From: an uncultured Muribaculaceae bacterium
GTDB taxonomy: Bacteria; Bacteroidota; Bacteroidia; Bacteroidales; Muribaculaceae
Direction of reading: 5' to 3'
Assembly (NCBI GenBank): GCA_947628305.1
Contig: CANQZG010000012.1
Coordinates: 1 to 64,000, forward strand
Length of the DNA: 64,000 nucleotides
The translations under genes were made by a program, and so were the position numbers. The notes below the pieces were generated by a model, which saw nothing but the letters and a program-made list of their open reading frames with translations, was not told the DNA's origin and ran no database searches. Shown here piece by piece: positions 1 through 7,546 of this stretch. How positions within the stretch are numbered: the stretch's first letter is position 1; each line of letters opens with the position of its first letter.

Positions 1-11
1 CACGAGAATCT

Positions 12-69
12 ATCCTACTTTTTGTCCATTAGAGAGATTTATTGCAAAATTCATCCTACAAAATGTCCA
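12..69. repeat. Pair of 17-bp direct repeats in the left flank
   Basis: Two copies of the pattern ATCCTAC-N5-GTCCA lie at 12-28 and 53-69, 41 bp apart; only the central five bases differ (TTTTT and AAAAT). The copies lie outside the left attachment site, so they belong to the chromosome or to a neighbouring element. No gene is visible in bases 1-131. They could be protein-binding sites; their function is unknown. Confidence 0.5.
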
Positions 70-131
70 CCCTGCCGCTTTCCCGAATAATTTAAACGGG
101 TCAGCGGATTCCCGGGGCATGCCTCTCAAAT

Positions 132-168
132 AAAAAATCCTGTAAGTGGATAACTTACAGGATTTTTT
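132..168 (-). terminator. Displaced native terminator of tRNA-Ser
   Basis: A 15-bp inverted repeat (132-146 with 154-168, 7-nt loop) with A/T-rich outer ends forms a strong hairpin. It lies just outside the left att copy. In tRNA orientation it follows the duplicated tRNA 3' end, exactly where a terminator would stand in the uninterrupted locus. I infer it was the original tRNA-Ser terminator, now about 14 kb from the tRNA. Confidence 0.65.
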
Positions 169-179
169 AAGTTTCTATG

Positions 180-194
180 GCGGAGAGAGAGGGA
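180..194. other. Attachment site, distal copy
   Basis: The 15-bp sequence GCGGAGAGAGAGGGA is identical to 14540-14554, the 3' end of the tRNA-Ser gene read on the + strand. Similarity extends left to 176 with one mismatch in 19 bp. It marks the end of the integrated island farthest from the tRNA and sits 160 bp from the integrase start. Confidence 0.85.
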
Positions 195-305
195 AAGAAA
201 TTATCAGGCAACTGAACAATCATAAAGGTTCATGTGTTTGTATTTGTGCGTTTTAGCGATTGTGCATGAAATGTAAACAATCATTAACGCCGTTTTGACG
301 TCACC

Positions 306-332
306 AAAATTGGGTGTACTTTTGGGTGCAAA
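306..332. promoter_or_regulatory. Arm-type integrase sites, left end
   Basis: AAAATTGGGTGTA at 306-318 is followed by a second TTGGGTG-containing copy (CTTTTGGGTGCAA, 319-331). The 13-bp sequence recurs exactly at 14494-14506, next to the other island end. Repeats of this kind beside both att sites fit the arm sites bound by the N-terminal domain of a tyrosine integrase. They also overlap the probable integrase promoter region, so self-repression is possible (inference). Confidence 0.6.
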
Positions 333-353
333 CAATTTTACACGCCATTGAAT

Positions 354-1655
354 ATGAACATAAAAAGAACCGTAAATTTCAAATTAGAGCAACGAAAAAA
401 GAAAGGCGTTGTCGCCACTGAGAATGTGCCCATCCGCATGAGGCTCACATTCGACGGCAACCGTATAGAGTTCTCTACCGGCTATCGTGTAGATACTGAC
501 AAATGGGACTCCACCAAGCAGAGGGTAAAACCGAAGTACACCAACCGCCAGAAAATTACAGCCGCTGACATAAACGCTAATCTCGGCAACTATGAGCTGA
601 CAATCCAAGAGGTGTTCAAGGATTTCGAGGTTCAGGATGTGATGCCTACACCCGAACAGCTCAAAGAGCGATTCGAGTGGTATCTCGCGGGAAAGCCGGA
701 GCCTACAGAAGAGGAAGAAGCAAAGGATGTACCGACGGGAGTATCATTCTGGGAATCCTACGATGAGTTTGTAAAGGAGCGTGGCAGGATGAACGACTGG
801 ACCACCGCCACCTATCAGAAATTCGCGGCTCTCAAAAATCATCTTACCGAGCATAACGCAAACCTGTCCTTCGATGACATGACCGAGAACGGTCTGAATG
901 ACCTTGTGGATTTTTTCCGCAACACAAAGAATATGCGCAACTCCACCATCGGTAAGCAGCTCGGTTATCTGAAATGGTTTCTCAAATGGGCATTTCAGAA
1001 GAAACATTTCTCCGACCCAACCTATATGGGCTTCAAGGCAAAGCTAAAATCGACAGACAAGGAGGTGATTTTTCTCACTGCCGATGAACTGAAGAAGCTC
1101 ATGGCATACGAGATTCCTGAGAAGAAAAAGCATCTTGACCGTGTGCGCGATGCCTTCCTGTTCTGCTGTTACTCCGGTCTTAGGCATTCCGACCTGTTCA
1201 ACCTGAAAAGGAGTGATGTCCACGAGGATCATATCTCAATCACGACCGTAAAAACTGCCCATTCGCTTCGTATCGAACTGAACGATATGACACGCGCTAT
1301 TCTTGACAAGTACAAGGATATTCCGTTCAAAGACAATAAGGCTTTGCCGGTCCTGACCAACCAGAAGATGAACGACTACATCAAAGAGCTTTGCAAGATG
1401 GCAGAAATCGATACCCCTGTCCGCCTCACATATTACAAAGGCAATGAAAGAGTAGATGAAGTGTACCCCAAGCATCAGCTTATAGGCACCCACGCCGGGC
1501 GTCGCACATTCATTTGCACAGCCCTGTCGCTGAACATTCCTCCGGATGTGATAATGAAGTGGACGGGACACCGCAGCTATAAATCAATGATGCCGTATAT
1601 CGCCATTGCTGACAAAACGAAGGCCGAGGCGATGGCTCGTTTCAACATAACATAA
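354..1655 (+). CDS. Tyrosine recombinase / integrase of the tRNA-Ser island
   Basis: Site-specific recombinase that should insert and excise the island at the tRNA-Ser 3' end. The 433-aa protein has the Bacteroidetes layout: an N-terminal arm-DNA-binding domain (about residues 5-110), a core-binding SAM-like domain (about 135-230) and a C-terminal catalytic domain. The catalytic residues are visible: Arg277 in SGLRHSD, a Lys in TVKTAHS, His380 and Arg383 in THAGRR, His406 in TGHRS and the nucleophile Tyr415 in MMPYIA. I chose the ATG at 354; an in-frame TTG at 348 would add two residues. The gene reads away from the adjacent att copy, as is common for such islands, and looks intact. Confidence 0.95.
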   Translation: MNIKRTVNFKLEQRKKKGVVATENVPIRMRLTFDGNRIEFSTGYRVDTDKWDSTKQRVKPKYTNRQKITAADINANLGNYELTIQEVFKDFEVQDVMPTPEQLKERFEWYLAGKPEPTEEEEAKDVPTGVSFWESYDEFVKERGRMNDWTTATYQKFAALKNHLTEHNANLSFDDMTENGLNDLVDFFRNTKNMRNSTIGKQLGYLKWFLKWAFQKKHFSDPTYMGFKAKLKSTDKEVIFLTADELKKLMAYEIPEKKKHLDRVRDAFLFCCYSGLRHSDLFNLKRSDVHEDHISITTVKTAHSLRIELNDMTRAILDKYKDIPFKDNKALPVLTNQKMNDYIKELCKMAEIDTPVRLTYYKGNERVDEVYPKHQLIGTHAGRRTFICTALSLNIPPDVIMKWTGHRSYKSMMPYIAIADKTKAEAMARFNIT

Positions 1656-1667
1656 AAACATATCAAT

Positions 1668-2798
1668 ATGATCCCTGAAGAAATTGTAGAATCCCTTGTG
1701 GAGAAGTTTGACGGAGCCAATGATATCATCGCAAACTATCTCGTCCACAAATCTCTCGAATTTGACGACTGTATCGTAATGGGCTCGTGCGACATAGTCT
1801 TCGACCAGCAGACACTCATAGAAAGAAGCATACGTGCCCTTGCAGGCAGCAAGGAACATCAGACGCTTCTCCGCAGTCTTGCGACAGAAGTAGAGCGTCT
1901 CCTTGCCAAAATCGAGCCAAATATCGAAACACTGTCGCGTATGGAAATCGCGATGATATTCGATGTCGCGCTTATATCCGAGACAATCGGAATCCTGCGA
2001 CATTCACTGAATATCAACGACAAGGAAACCCATAAGGAGCTAACAACCTTGGCGATGGGTTCGGTAGGGCTGCATAAGACAGCTAACAGCGGTGCGGACA
2101 TTGACGCAATACGCCTTTCTCTTGACGGTGATTTCGACAAGTTCTTCACTCGGATAAAGACCGACATCAAGCGTCTTGAGTACATCTACAATTTCCGAGA
2201 TCTGCGTAGATGTGCGCACAATTTCGATATGTATAATTTTCAGGAAGCTCTCGAAGACCTGCACAGCTATATGAAGAAATACGGAATCAAGGCTTTCGAG
2301 TGGTCGACTGATGACGATGATATTGTAGAGAAGGAAAATATCACCTGTGTAAATCTTCACGACATATTTTATACAGGTGAGGATGTGACAACAGACGAGG
2401 AAGCCGCCCAGAAAGCCGGTGAGAGGAAACATGAATATTTCTCGCTGGGGCATATCCAATACATTCACGAGAACTTCGTGTGTGAACAGTTCCACAGCAT
2501 AGACCCGCATGACCTCTATGCCATACTCAACCTTCTTGACTGTGACAGGAAGCTTAAAATCAGAGAGGGTGAGAAGAACCGCGTATATTACTTCATCAAT
2601 GTCATAGGCAATCTTGTCCAGACCGACCTCCAGCTCAACTGGCGGAAGACCATCTGCCAGCACCTCGGACTGAGTTATAAAGCATATAACTCAAAATACA
2701 AAGAAGCGGAAGACAGCGAAAATCCTCGCACAGTCGCATTCCGGGAAAAGATTGAAGAGCTGATAGAGAACTTTGACGAACTCGCCAAAGCCTCTTGA
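1668..2798 (+). CDS. Hypothetical protein, 376 aa, downstream of the integrase
   Basis: I do not recognise this family. The protein is soluble, with no signal peptide or membrane segment, and appears mainly alpha-helical and acidic, with an Asp-rich stretch near residue 216. The C-terminal 100 residues contain a WRKTICQHLGLSYKAYNSKY stretch that could be a helix-turn-helix-like segment, followed by a charged helix. It starts 12 bp after the integrase stop and is probably co-transcribed with it. That position is often held by regulators of excision or transfer, so a regulatory role is possible, but nothing in the sequence proves it. Confidence 0.75.
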   Translation: MIPEEIVESLVEKFDGANDIIANYLVHKSLEFDDCIVMGSCDIVFDQQTLIERSIRALAGSKEHQTLLRSLATEVERLLAKIEPNIETLSRMEIAMIFDVALISETIGILRHSLNINDKETHKELTTLAMGSVGLHKTANSGADIDAIRLSLDGDFDKFFTRIKTDIKRLEYIYNFRDLRRCAHNFDMYNFQEALEDLHSYMKKYGIKAFEWSTDDDDIVEKENITCVNLHDIFYTGEDVTTDEEAAQKAGERKHEYFSLGHIQYIHENFVCEQFHSIDPHDLYAILNLLDCDRKLKIREGEKNRVYYFINVIGNLVQTDLQLNWRKTICQHLGLSYKAYNSKYKEAEDSENPRTVAFREKIEELIENFDELAKAS

Positions 2799-2872
2799 TA
2801 CAGTCTGAGCAAAATGACATCGGCAAATTAGTGAATTACGCTGTAAATCGCTGACTTGCCGATTATTTTTCG

Positions 2873-2880
2873 TAACTTTG
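2873..2880 (+). promoter_or_regulatory. -7 promoter box for the RhuM-type gene
   Basis: TAACTTTG matches the Bacteroidetes -7 consensus TAnnTTTG and lies 20 bp before the ATG at 2901. It argues against the upstream in-frame start at 2856, which would precede the transcript. Confidence 0.6.
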
Positions 2881-2900
2881 CATTTGAAATCAAGACACCA

Positions 2901-3797
2901 ATGAACGAAATAGACAATAACAATAGCAACTTGCAGTCTGATAAAGAGAATGAAATAATCCTTTATCAGCCTGATTCTACTCTGTCATTGGATGTCAGAG
3001 TGGAGAATGAGACCGTATGGCTGACACAGGCGCAGATGACGGAGTTGTTCCAAACTACAAGAAACAACATTACTCTACATATCCGCAATATATTCAAGGA
3101 AGGAGAATTAGAGGAATCTTCAGTATGTAAGGAATCCTTACTAACTGCCGCCGACGGCAAACGATACAAGACGAAGTTCTATTCGCTTGATGTTATAATA
3201 TCAGTCGGTTATAGGGTAAAATCCATCCGTGGCACCCAGTTCCGCATATGGGCCAATAAAATTCTGAAAGATTATCTGTTGCGCGGTTACAGTGTCAATC
3301 AGCGACTGTTATATATGGAGAACCGCATTGACCGACGCTTGCTGGAACATGATAAAAGGCTCGATGATTTGACTGATAAGGTTGATTTCTTCATCCGTAC
3401 ATCCCTCCCTCCAAAAGAAGGTGTATTCTTCAATGGACAGATATTTGATGCGCATGAATTTATCTGCCGTCTTATCAAGAGCGCGAATAATAGGATTATT
3501 CTTATTGACAACTATGTTGATGAATCAGTGTTAGTCCAGCTTGATAATCGTAATGCAGATGTGTCGGCTGTAATATACACAGGAGATATAAGCCGCACAT
3601 TCCGTCAAAGCGTCAACAGGCATAACCGTCAGTATGCGCCCATAGATGTAAGGACGGCAGACAGAATCCATGACCGATTTCTGATTATTGACGATACGCT
3701 TTATCATATAGGGGCATCCATTAAAGACCTTGGCAAGAAACTTTTTGCATTCTCGAAACTGGAAATTTCCCCGGACTATATTCTCGCTAATATTTGA
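2901..3797 (+). CDS. RhuM-type protein with PLD-like C-terminal domain
   Basis: The 298-aa protein belongs to the RhuM (virulence RhuM-like) family common on mobile islands. Residues of about 30-140 carry the RhuM signature, with TVWLTQAQMTELF, a TRNNITLHIRNIF segment and YSLDVIISVGYRVKS. A charged helical linker follows. The C-terminal 110 residues resemble half of a phospholipase D-like domain: IHDRFLIIDD fits H-x-R-x4-D, a Lys-to-Arg variant of the HKD motif, followed by HIGASIKDLG. The molecular role of RhuM proteins is unsettled; a link to DNA or to toxin-like activity is only a guess. Start chosen from the -7 box at 2873. A palindrome (3798-3814) follows the stop codon directly. Confidence 0.85.
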   Translation: MNEIDNNNSNLQSDKENEIILYQPDSTLSLDVRVENETVWLTQAQMTELFQTTRNNITLHIRNIFKEGELEESSVCKESLLTAADGKRYKTKFYSLDVIISVGYRVKSIRGTQFRIWANKILKDYLLRGYSVNQRLLYMENRIDRRLLEHDKRLDDLTDKVDFFIRTSLPPKEGVFFNGQIFDAHEFICRLIKSANNRIILIDNYVDESVLVQLDNRNADVSAVIYTGDISRTFRQSVNRHNRQYAPIDVRTADRIHDRFLIIDDTLYHIGASIKDLGKKLFAFSKLEISPDYILANI

Positions 3798-3814
3798 GGT
3801 CGCAAATTGTGACC
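3798..3814. repeat. 17-bp near-perfect palindrome after the RhuM-type gene
   Basis: GGTCGCAAATTGTGACC reads nearly the same on both strands (one imperfect pair) and starts at the first base after the stop codon. It may be a protein-binding site or part of the 3' end structure. Confidence 0.45.
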
Positions 3815-3830
3815 TTGAAAGACGCCATAG

Positions 3831-3857
3831 AAAAGCTCTGCTTCGGCAGGGCTTTTT
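3831..3857 (+). terminator. Rho-independent terminator
   Basis: Stem AGCTCTGC / GCAGGGCT with a TTCG loop, followed by a T-run. It ends the RhuM-type transcription unit. Confidence 0.8.
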
Positions 3858-3895
3858 CTGTTATGAGGCTTCATAATCGGCTGTGATAGTCTATG

Positions 3896-4070
3896 AGTGG
3901 TAATGAGCTACCACCCATTTACCACTCAAAAAATCGGGTACCACTCACGGAATTTAGCTTATATTTAACGCTAATTCACTGAAAAACAGCATTGATTACT
4001 CACATAATAATTTTTATTTTTGACCGCATTTTTCTGAATTTTACCACTGGGATACCACTTAAATCGGGTA
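3896..4070. repeat. Iteron-like TACCACT repeat cluster
   Basis: TACCAC(T) occurs at 3909, 3920, 3939, 4042 and 4053, with one inverted copy (AGTGGTA) at 3896-3902. AAATCGGGTA occurs twice (3931-3940 and 4061-4070). The cluster lies in a 363-bp gap with no other gene, directly before the DUF3853-type and RepA-like genes. Short reiterated sites upstream of replication genes suggest iterons or an operator array. This is an inference from position and repetition. Confidence 0.55.
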
Positions 4071-4071
4071 T

Positions 4072-4079
4072 TAACTTTG
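4072..4079 (+). promoter_or_regulatory. -7 promoter box of the replication/mobilization operon
   Basis: TAACTTTG matches TAnnTTTG, 82 bp before the ATG at 4161 and directly after the last TACCACT and AAATCGGGTA repeats. A protein bound to those repeats could control this promoter. Confidence 0.55.
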
Positions 4080-4160
4080 CATTGTCGAGGAACACTTCCC
4101 GATGCCTTTCAACAGAGCAATCCGTCGAAAGGGAATGTTTAATCAAAACCCGATTTGCGT

Positions 4161-4502
4161 ATGGAATTATCCAGCATTTTAGGCCTGCCCCTCGGCCTTA
4201 TGACAGGGGCGCAGTTCTTAACATTGATGGCGGAAGCCTTCCGCTATCGTTCACAGATGGAGCCGGAGACAGTCAAAGCGACAGATTGCTCTGACAGTAG
4301 CAAGTATGCTTATGGCATAGCTGGTATCTGTGAGATTTTCGGTTGTAGCAAGCCCACGGCACAGCGTCTGAAGAAAAGCGGTGTCATTAAAGACGCCATC
4401 ATTCAGACTGGCCGCACAATCGTCATTGACCGACAGAAGGCTCTCAATCTCGTCAAGGAAGACAATGAGAATAAGAAGGGAGGTCGCCGATGCAAGAAAT
4501 GA
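4161..4502 (+). CDS. DUF3853-type helix-turn-helix protein
   Basis: A 113-aa protein that resembles the DUF3853 family found before replication and mobilization genes in Bacteroidetes islands. Residues of about 50-110 form an excisionase/MerR-like winged helix: GIAGICEIFGCSKPTAQRL is a helix-turn-helix with a Cys-Ser-Lys-Pro-Thr turn, followed by a beta-wing with GRTIVIDRQKA. The C-terminus is strongly basic. I chose the ATG at 4161 (an in-frame TTG exists at 4155). Its 3' end overlaps the ATPase gene by 13 bp, so the two are translationally coupled. A role in binding the repeat cluster upstream, or in excision, is inference. Confidence 0.75.
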   Translation: MELSSILGLPLGLMTGAQFLTLMAEAFRYRSQMEPETVKATDCSDSSKYAYGIAGICEIFGCSKPTAQRLKKSGVIKDAIIQTGRTIVIDRQKALNLVKEDNENKKGGRRCKK

Positions 4503-5533
4503 AGCAGGACATCCTCAAACTTTGGGAAGAAAAACAGTTGAGAATCACTGATGAGATTCAGACTGCGCCGGAGGTGCTGTATGCCAACGGTAGCGTCATC
4601 GGCACGCTCGGCAACTTCTCGGCATCGACCGGCAAGGCAAAGAGCAAAAAGACTTTCAATGTCGCCGCCATCGTCGGAGCATCGCTCGTCAATGGGAAAG
4701 TCTTGGGATATACCGCCGAGTTTCCTGATGACAAGCGCACAATCCTATACTTCGACACTGAGCAAAGCCCGTATCATTGTCAGAAGGTAATGGAGCGCGC
4801 TCTGCGACTGGCTAAACTACCCACTGACACCCATCCGGAGAATCTGAAATTTGCCGCCCTGCGTCAGCTTACACCCGCTTTACGCCTTGAGGTTATCGAA
4901 CAGGCGATAATCAACACTCCCGGTGTCGGACTTGTAATCATCGACGGTGTGCGCGACCTGATGTATGACATCAATTGCGCCAAGGAATCGACTGACCTTA
5001 TCGGCAAGCTGATGGAATGGACAGACAAGTATCAAGTTCATATCCACACGGTTCTTCATCTCAACAAGAGCGACGACAACGCCCGTGGTCATGTGGGTAC
5101 AGAACTGAACAACAAGGCGGAGACTGTGCTTCAAGTTAGCCGCAGCAAAACCGATGATACCGTGTCGGAAGTATGCGCCGCTATGATCCGCGCCGCCGAG
5201 TTCGACCCATTCGCCTTCCGCGTCAATGACTATGGTCTGCCGGAGATAGCCAGTGGATATGTTTTCTCAGAGCCTGGCAAGAAAGCCAAAGACCCTTATC
5301 CCTACATGGAGTTGACCGAGGAACAGCATCGCGAGGCATTAGGCATAGTATTCGCCAACGGTCCGATAAAAGGATGCCGGAACTGCGAGGCTGCCCTCAA
5401 AAGTGGATACGCCGCTTGCGGTCATCCCTATTCCAACAACAAGATCAAGGGCCTGAAGACCTTTCTTGACAACAAAGGCATGATTCGTTACGAGAACCGC
5501 GAGTATATCTACAATCCGGATTTCTACTATTGA
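4490..5533 (+). CDS. RepA-like AAA ATPase (replicative helicase type)
   Basis: A 347-aa RecA-fold ATPase of the AAA_25/RepA type used by plasmids and mobilizable islands. A Walker A-like loop with STGKAKSKKTF lies near residue 47, strand ILYFDTEQS follows, and the Walker B strand GVGLVIIDG lies near 146-154. A sensor-like HTVLHLNKS segment and an RGHVGTELNNKAE motif follow. The C-terminal 80 residues look like a winged-helix DNA-binding module. It overlaps the preceding gene and is followed by a primase, so a helicase-primase pair for replicating the excised circle is the natural reading. The gene appears intact. Confidence 0.8.
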   Translation: MQEMKQDILKLWEEKQLRITDEIQTAPEVLYANGSVIGTLGNFSASTGKAKSKKTFNVAAIVGASLVNGKVLGYTAEFPDDKRTILYFDTEQSPYHCQKVMERALRLAKLPTDTHPENLKFAALRQLTPALRLEVIEQAIINTPGVGLVIIDGVRDLMYDINCAKESTDLIGKLMEWTDKYQVHIHTVLHLNKSDDNARGHVGTELNNKAETVLQVSRSKTDDTVSEVCAAMIRAAEFDPFAFRVNDYGLPEIASGYVFSEPGKKAKDPYPYMELTEEQHREALGIVFANGPIKGCRNCEAALKSGYAACGHPYSNNKIKGLKTFLDNKGMIRYENREYIYNPDFYY

Positions 5534-5619
5534 AAACCACAATTCTGGTCTGGTTTAGAAAAGGGCATATATAATAGGCGCTAAACCAAAAACCATCTCA
5601 CCCAAACATTTTAGCACCC

Positions 5620-6494
5620 ATGATCAAAGAGATTAAATCAATCCCTTTAGCCGCCTTCTTGTCCCGACTCGGACACGAGCCGGTGGCGAGAAAAGGAACA
5701 AGGCTCTGGTATAGGTCGCCGTTGCGACAGGAACAGACGCCATCGTTCAAGGTCGAGGCAACGCTCAACTGCTGGTATGACTTCGGTTTTGGTAGAGGCG
5801 GCAACATCATCGACCTGGCAACCGAGTTGTATCAGTCAACAGACCTGCGCTATCTCATGCGTTGCATTGCCGACAGTTGTCCGGTGCCATCAGTGCAGAC
5901 AGTCGCTTCCTCTTTTCCCCAGCGACACTCTGCACCAAGCATGGAACGGTTTGATGTCGTGCCACTGGAACACCGCGCACTTGTCGCATACCTCCAAGAG
6001 CGTGGTATTCCGGCACACATCGCCACGGCGAACTGCGAGGAGGCTCATTACAGCGTCAAGGGTAAATCATATTTAAGAATGTCAGCGGAGGATGGGAACT
6101 GCGCAACAGGTATTTCAAAGGTTGCCGTGGACGCAAGGACATCTCATATCTTCCGTGGGCGAGAGACGGCCCGTCAACAGAGTGTGCCGTGTTCGAGGGA
6201 TTCATTGATTATCTCTCTGCACTCACACTCGACATCATCAGCGGAGCCGATGCAATCATACTCAACTCGGTTGTCAATGTCAACAAGGCTGTGCCTTATC
6301 TCAAAGGTTACACCACCATCAACTGCTACCTTGACAACGACAATGCCGGACAAACAGCACTCGCCGAGTTGACAGCCATATATGGCTCAACCGTGATTGA
6401 CCGCTCCACACTTTACTCCGAGTTCAACGACTTGAATGATTTTCTTGTCAACCAAAGTTTCACCAAAAACACACTTCCCAATGAAAACAAATAA
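5620..6494 (+). pseudogene. Frameshifted DnaG-type primase (CHC2-like plus Toprim)
   Basis: One primase gene is split between two frames. The 5' frame (from ATG 5620) encodes a CHC2-like N-terminus (YRSPLRQEQTPSFKV, then WYDFGFGRGGNIIDLA) up to GKSY at about residue 151. After that its translation turns Ser/Thr-rich and meaningless until 6372. The true continuation runs in another frame from about 6075 (KNVSGGWELRNRYFKGCRGR) and includes the Toprim residues: Glu in VFEGFIDYLSAL and the YLDNDNAG acidic pair. The segment usually found between KSY and KNVSGG, of the form F-A-x-G-F, is missing. About 13 bp therefore appear to have been lost at 6072-6075, possibly between short T-runs. A zinc ribbon with Cys is not evident. 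It overlaps the next gene. Confidence 0.8.
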
Positions 6495-6978
6495 ACCCAC
6501 CGCGTCCAAGTCAACCGAGTTGACCGATGCAACCAAATCCAAAGTATCAACCTCTAACCCACAAATTATTATGCAACCGGATAACTCAACTAATTCTATC
6601 AACTCCACTTCCACAGTTAACAGCGATAACTCTGTTAACAGCACCACATCTGCCAACGCTGACAATCTGTTTGACGACGAACAGACAGCAACCGAGGCAA
6701 CAGACATAACCGCCACAATCGAGCCGCAGAAACAACTGCGCATCGGCAAGCAACAGCGCAAATCGGACTTCGCTGAGTTCAAGGCTACATTCCTTGCTCC
6801 TGCAAAGCTGATGAACCGTCATGCCCTGAACATCGAGGGCGGCCTGTGGGACCAGCTTGAGCGCGTCTCCAGAATCCTCGGCGACCGTGGCACCACCGTC
6901 AGCAGTTACGCCAACGCCATCCTCGCCGAGCATCTGAAACAGTATGCCGACGACATCGAAATCTGGCGCAAACTCTGA
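6481..6978 (+). CDS. DUF3408-like mobilization-region protein
   Basis: A 165-aa protein starting at ATG 6481, inside the last codons of the primase gene (14-bp overlap). The first 60 residues are a low-complexity stretch rich in Ser, Thr and Asn. The C-terminal half is folded and resembles DUF3408/BfmA-type proteins of Bacteroidetes mobile elements: a basic segment with GKQQRKSDFAEFKATFL, then a ribbon-helix-helix-like part (LDQLERVSRILGDRGTTVSS-like arrangement) and ILAEHLKQY. Such proteins are thought to help the relaxosome or partitioning; that role is inferred from context only. Confidence 0.65.
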   Translation: MKTNKPTASKSTELTDATKSKVSTSNPQIIMQPDNSTNSINSTSTVNSDNSVNSTTSANADNLFDDEQTATEATDITATIEPQKQLRIGKQQRKSDFAEFKATFLAPAKLMNRHALNIEGGLWDQLERVSRILGDRGTTVSSYANAILAEHLKQYADDIEIWRKL

Positions 6979-7071
6979 GATAGAAACGGCATCGGATTAG
7001 CGGCTTAATCGGGGGAGGTTAACGCCCGAATGTGTGGCTCCGCCATCTATCCGCAATCTTGAAAAAGTTGT

Positions 7072-7145
7072 GGGAGGCAAGATACCTTTTGAGTTTCTCA
7101 AAAGGGGCAAAAACAGGCCGTCCGGGCGGTTGTTGCCTGCCTCCC
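7072..7145. other. Candidate origin of transfer (oriT)
   Basis: The 217-bp gap before the mobilization genes contains nested inverted repeats. GGGAGGCA (7072-7079) pairs with TGCCTCCC (7138-7145). Inside them CCTTTTGAG (7085-7093) pairs perfectly with CTCAAAAGG (7097-7105), and a CCGTCCGGGCGG palindrome lies near 7118-7129. Dense inverted repeats directly upstream of mobC/mobA-type genes are the usual oriT arrangement. The nick site cannot be assigned by eye. Confidence 0.55.
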
Positions 7146-7195
7146 GATGGTCGCTGATCCGATGCAATCAGTATAATGACTTCAACATATTCCTT

Positions 7196-7546
7196 ATGAA
7201 GAAATCCACAGGAAGGCCGCCTCTCGGACAGGCGAAAAAGAGCAACGCTGTGATGGTTCGTTTCAGCGACGCCCAGTTCGACATCATAGACATCAAATCA
7301 TCCCGCGCCGGCATGAGCAGGTCTGAATATGTGAGAGAGGGAGCCTTGAACGCCACGGTTGTCGGCGTACTCTCCGACGAGGAGAAGATGCTCCTTCACG
7401 AGCTTAAAAAACTCGGTCCCAATCTCAATCAGATAGCCCATCAAGCCAATGCCGAGGGATACCGAAGTGTTGCAGACAAGGCTGAAAACATCGTTGACTG
7501 CATCGCCGGATTCGTTCTCAAACTCAAAAACCGCATGAAAACATGA
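7196..7546 (+). CDS. MobC-like relaxosome accessory protein
   Basis: A 116-aa basic protein with a ribbon-helix-helix N-terminal region (AVMVRFSDAQFDIIDIKSS, then AGMSRSEYVREGAL) and a C-terminal helical part with LGPNLNQIAHQAN, a typical MobC/BmgB-type motif. Such proteins bind oriT and help the relaxase melt the nick region. The start is ATG 7196; a longer reading from 7034 would run through the inverted repeats and lacks family similarity. The stop overlaps the relaxase start by 4 bp (ATGA), so translation is coupled. Confidence 0.85.
   Translation: MKKSTGRPPLGQAKKSNAVMVRFSDAQFDIIDIKSSRAGMSRSEYVREGALNATVVGVLSDEEKMLLHELKKLGPNLNQIAHQANAEGYRSVADKAENIVDCIAGFVLKLKNRMKT

Noticed and set aside
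2856..2900. Upstream start for the RhuM-type protein
   Set aside because: A -7 promoter box at 2873-2880 lies inside this extension, so it is unlikely to be transcribed.
3992..4294. 100-codon ORF across the iteron region
   Set aside because: It overlaps the DUF3853-type gene in another frame and spans the repeats and promoter; its composition is not protein-like.
6072..6078. Programmed -1 frameshift in the primase
   Set aside because: The site is not a standard slippery heptamer, and a conserved protein segment is missing at the junction, so a deletion explains it better. It cannot be fully excluded.
7034..7195. N-terminal extension of the MobC-like protein
   Set aside because: The extended frame runs through the nested inverted repeats of the candidate oriT and does not resemble the family. 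ATG 7196 gives a normal protein.
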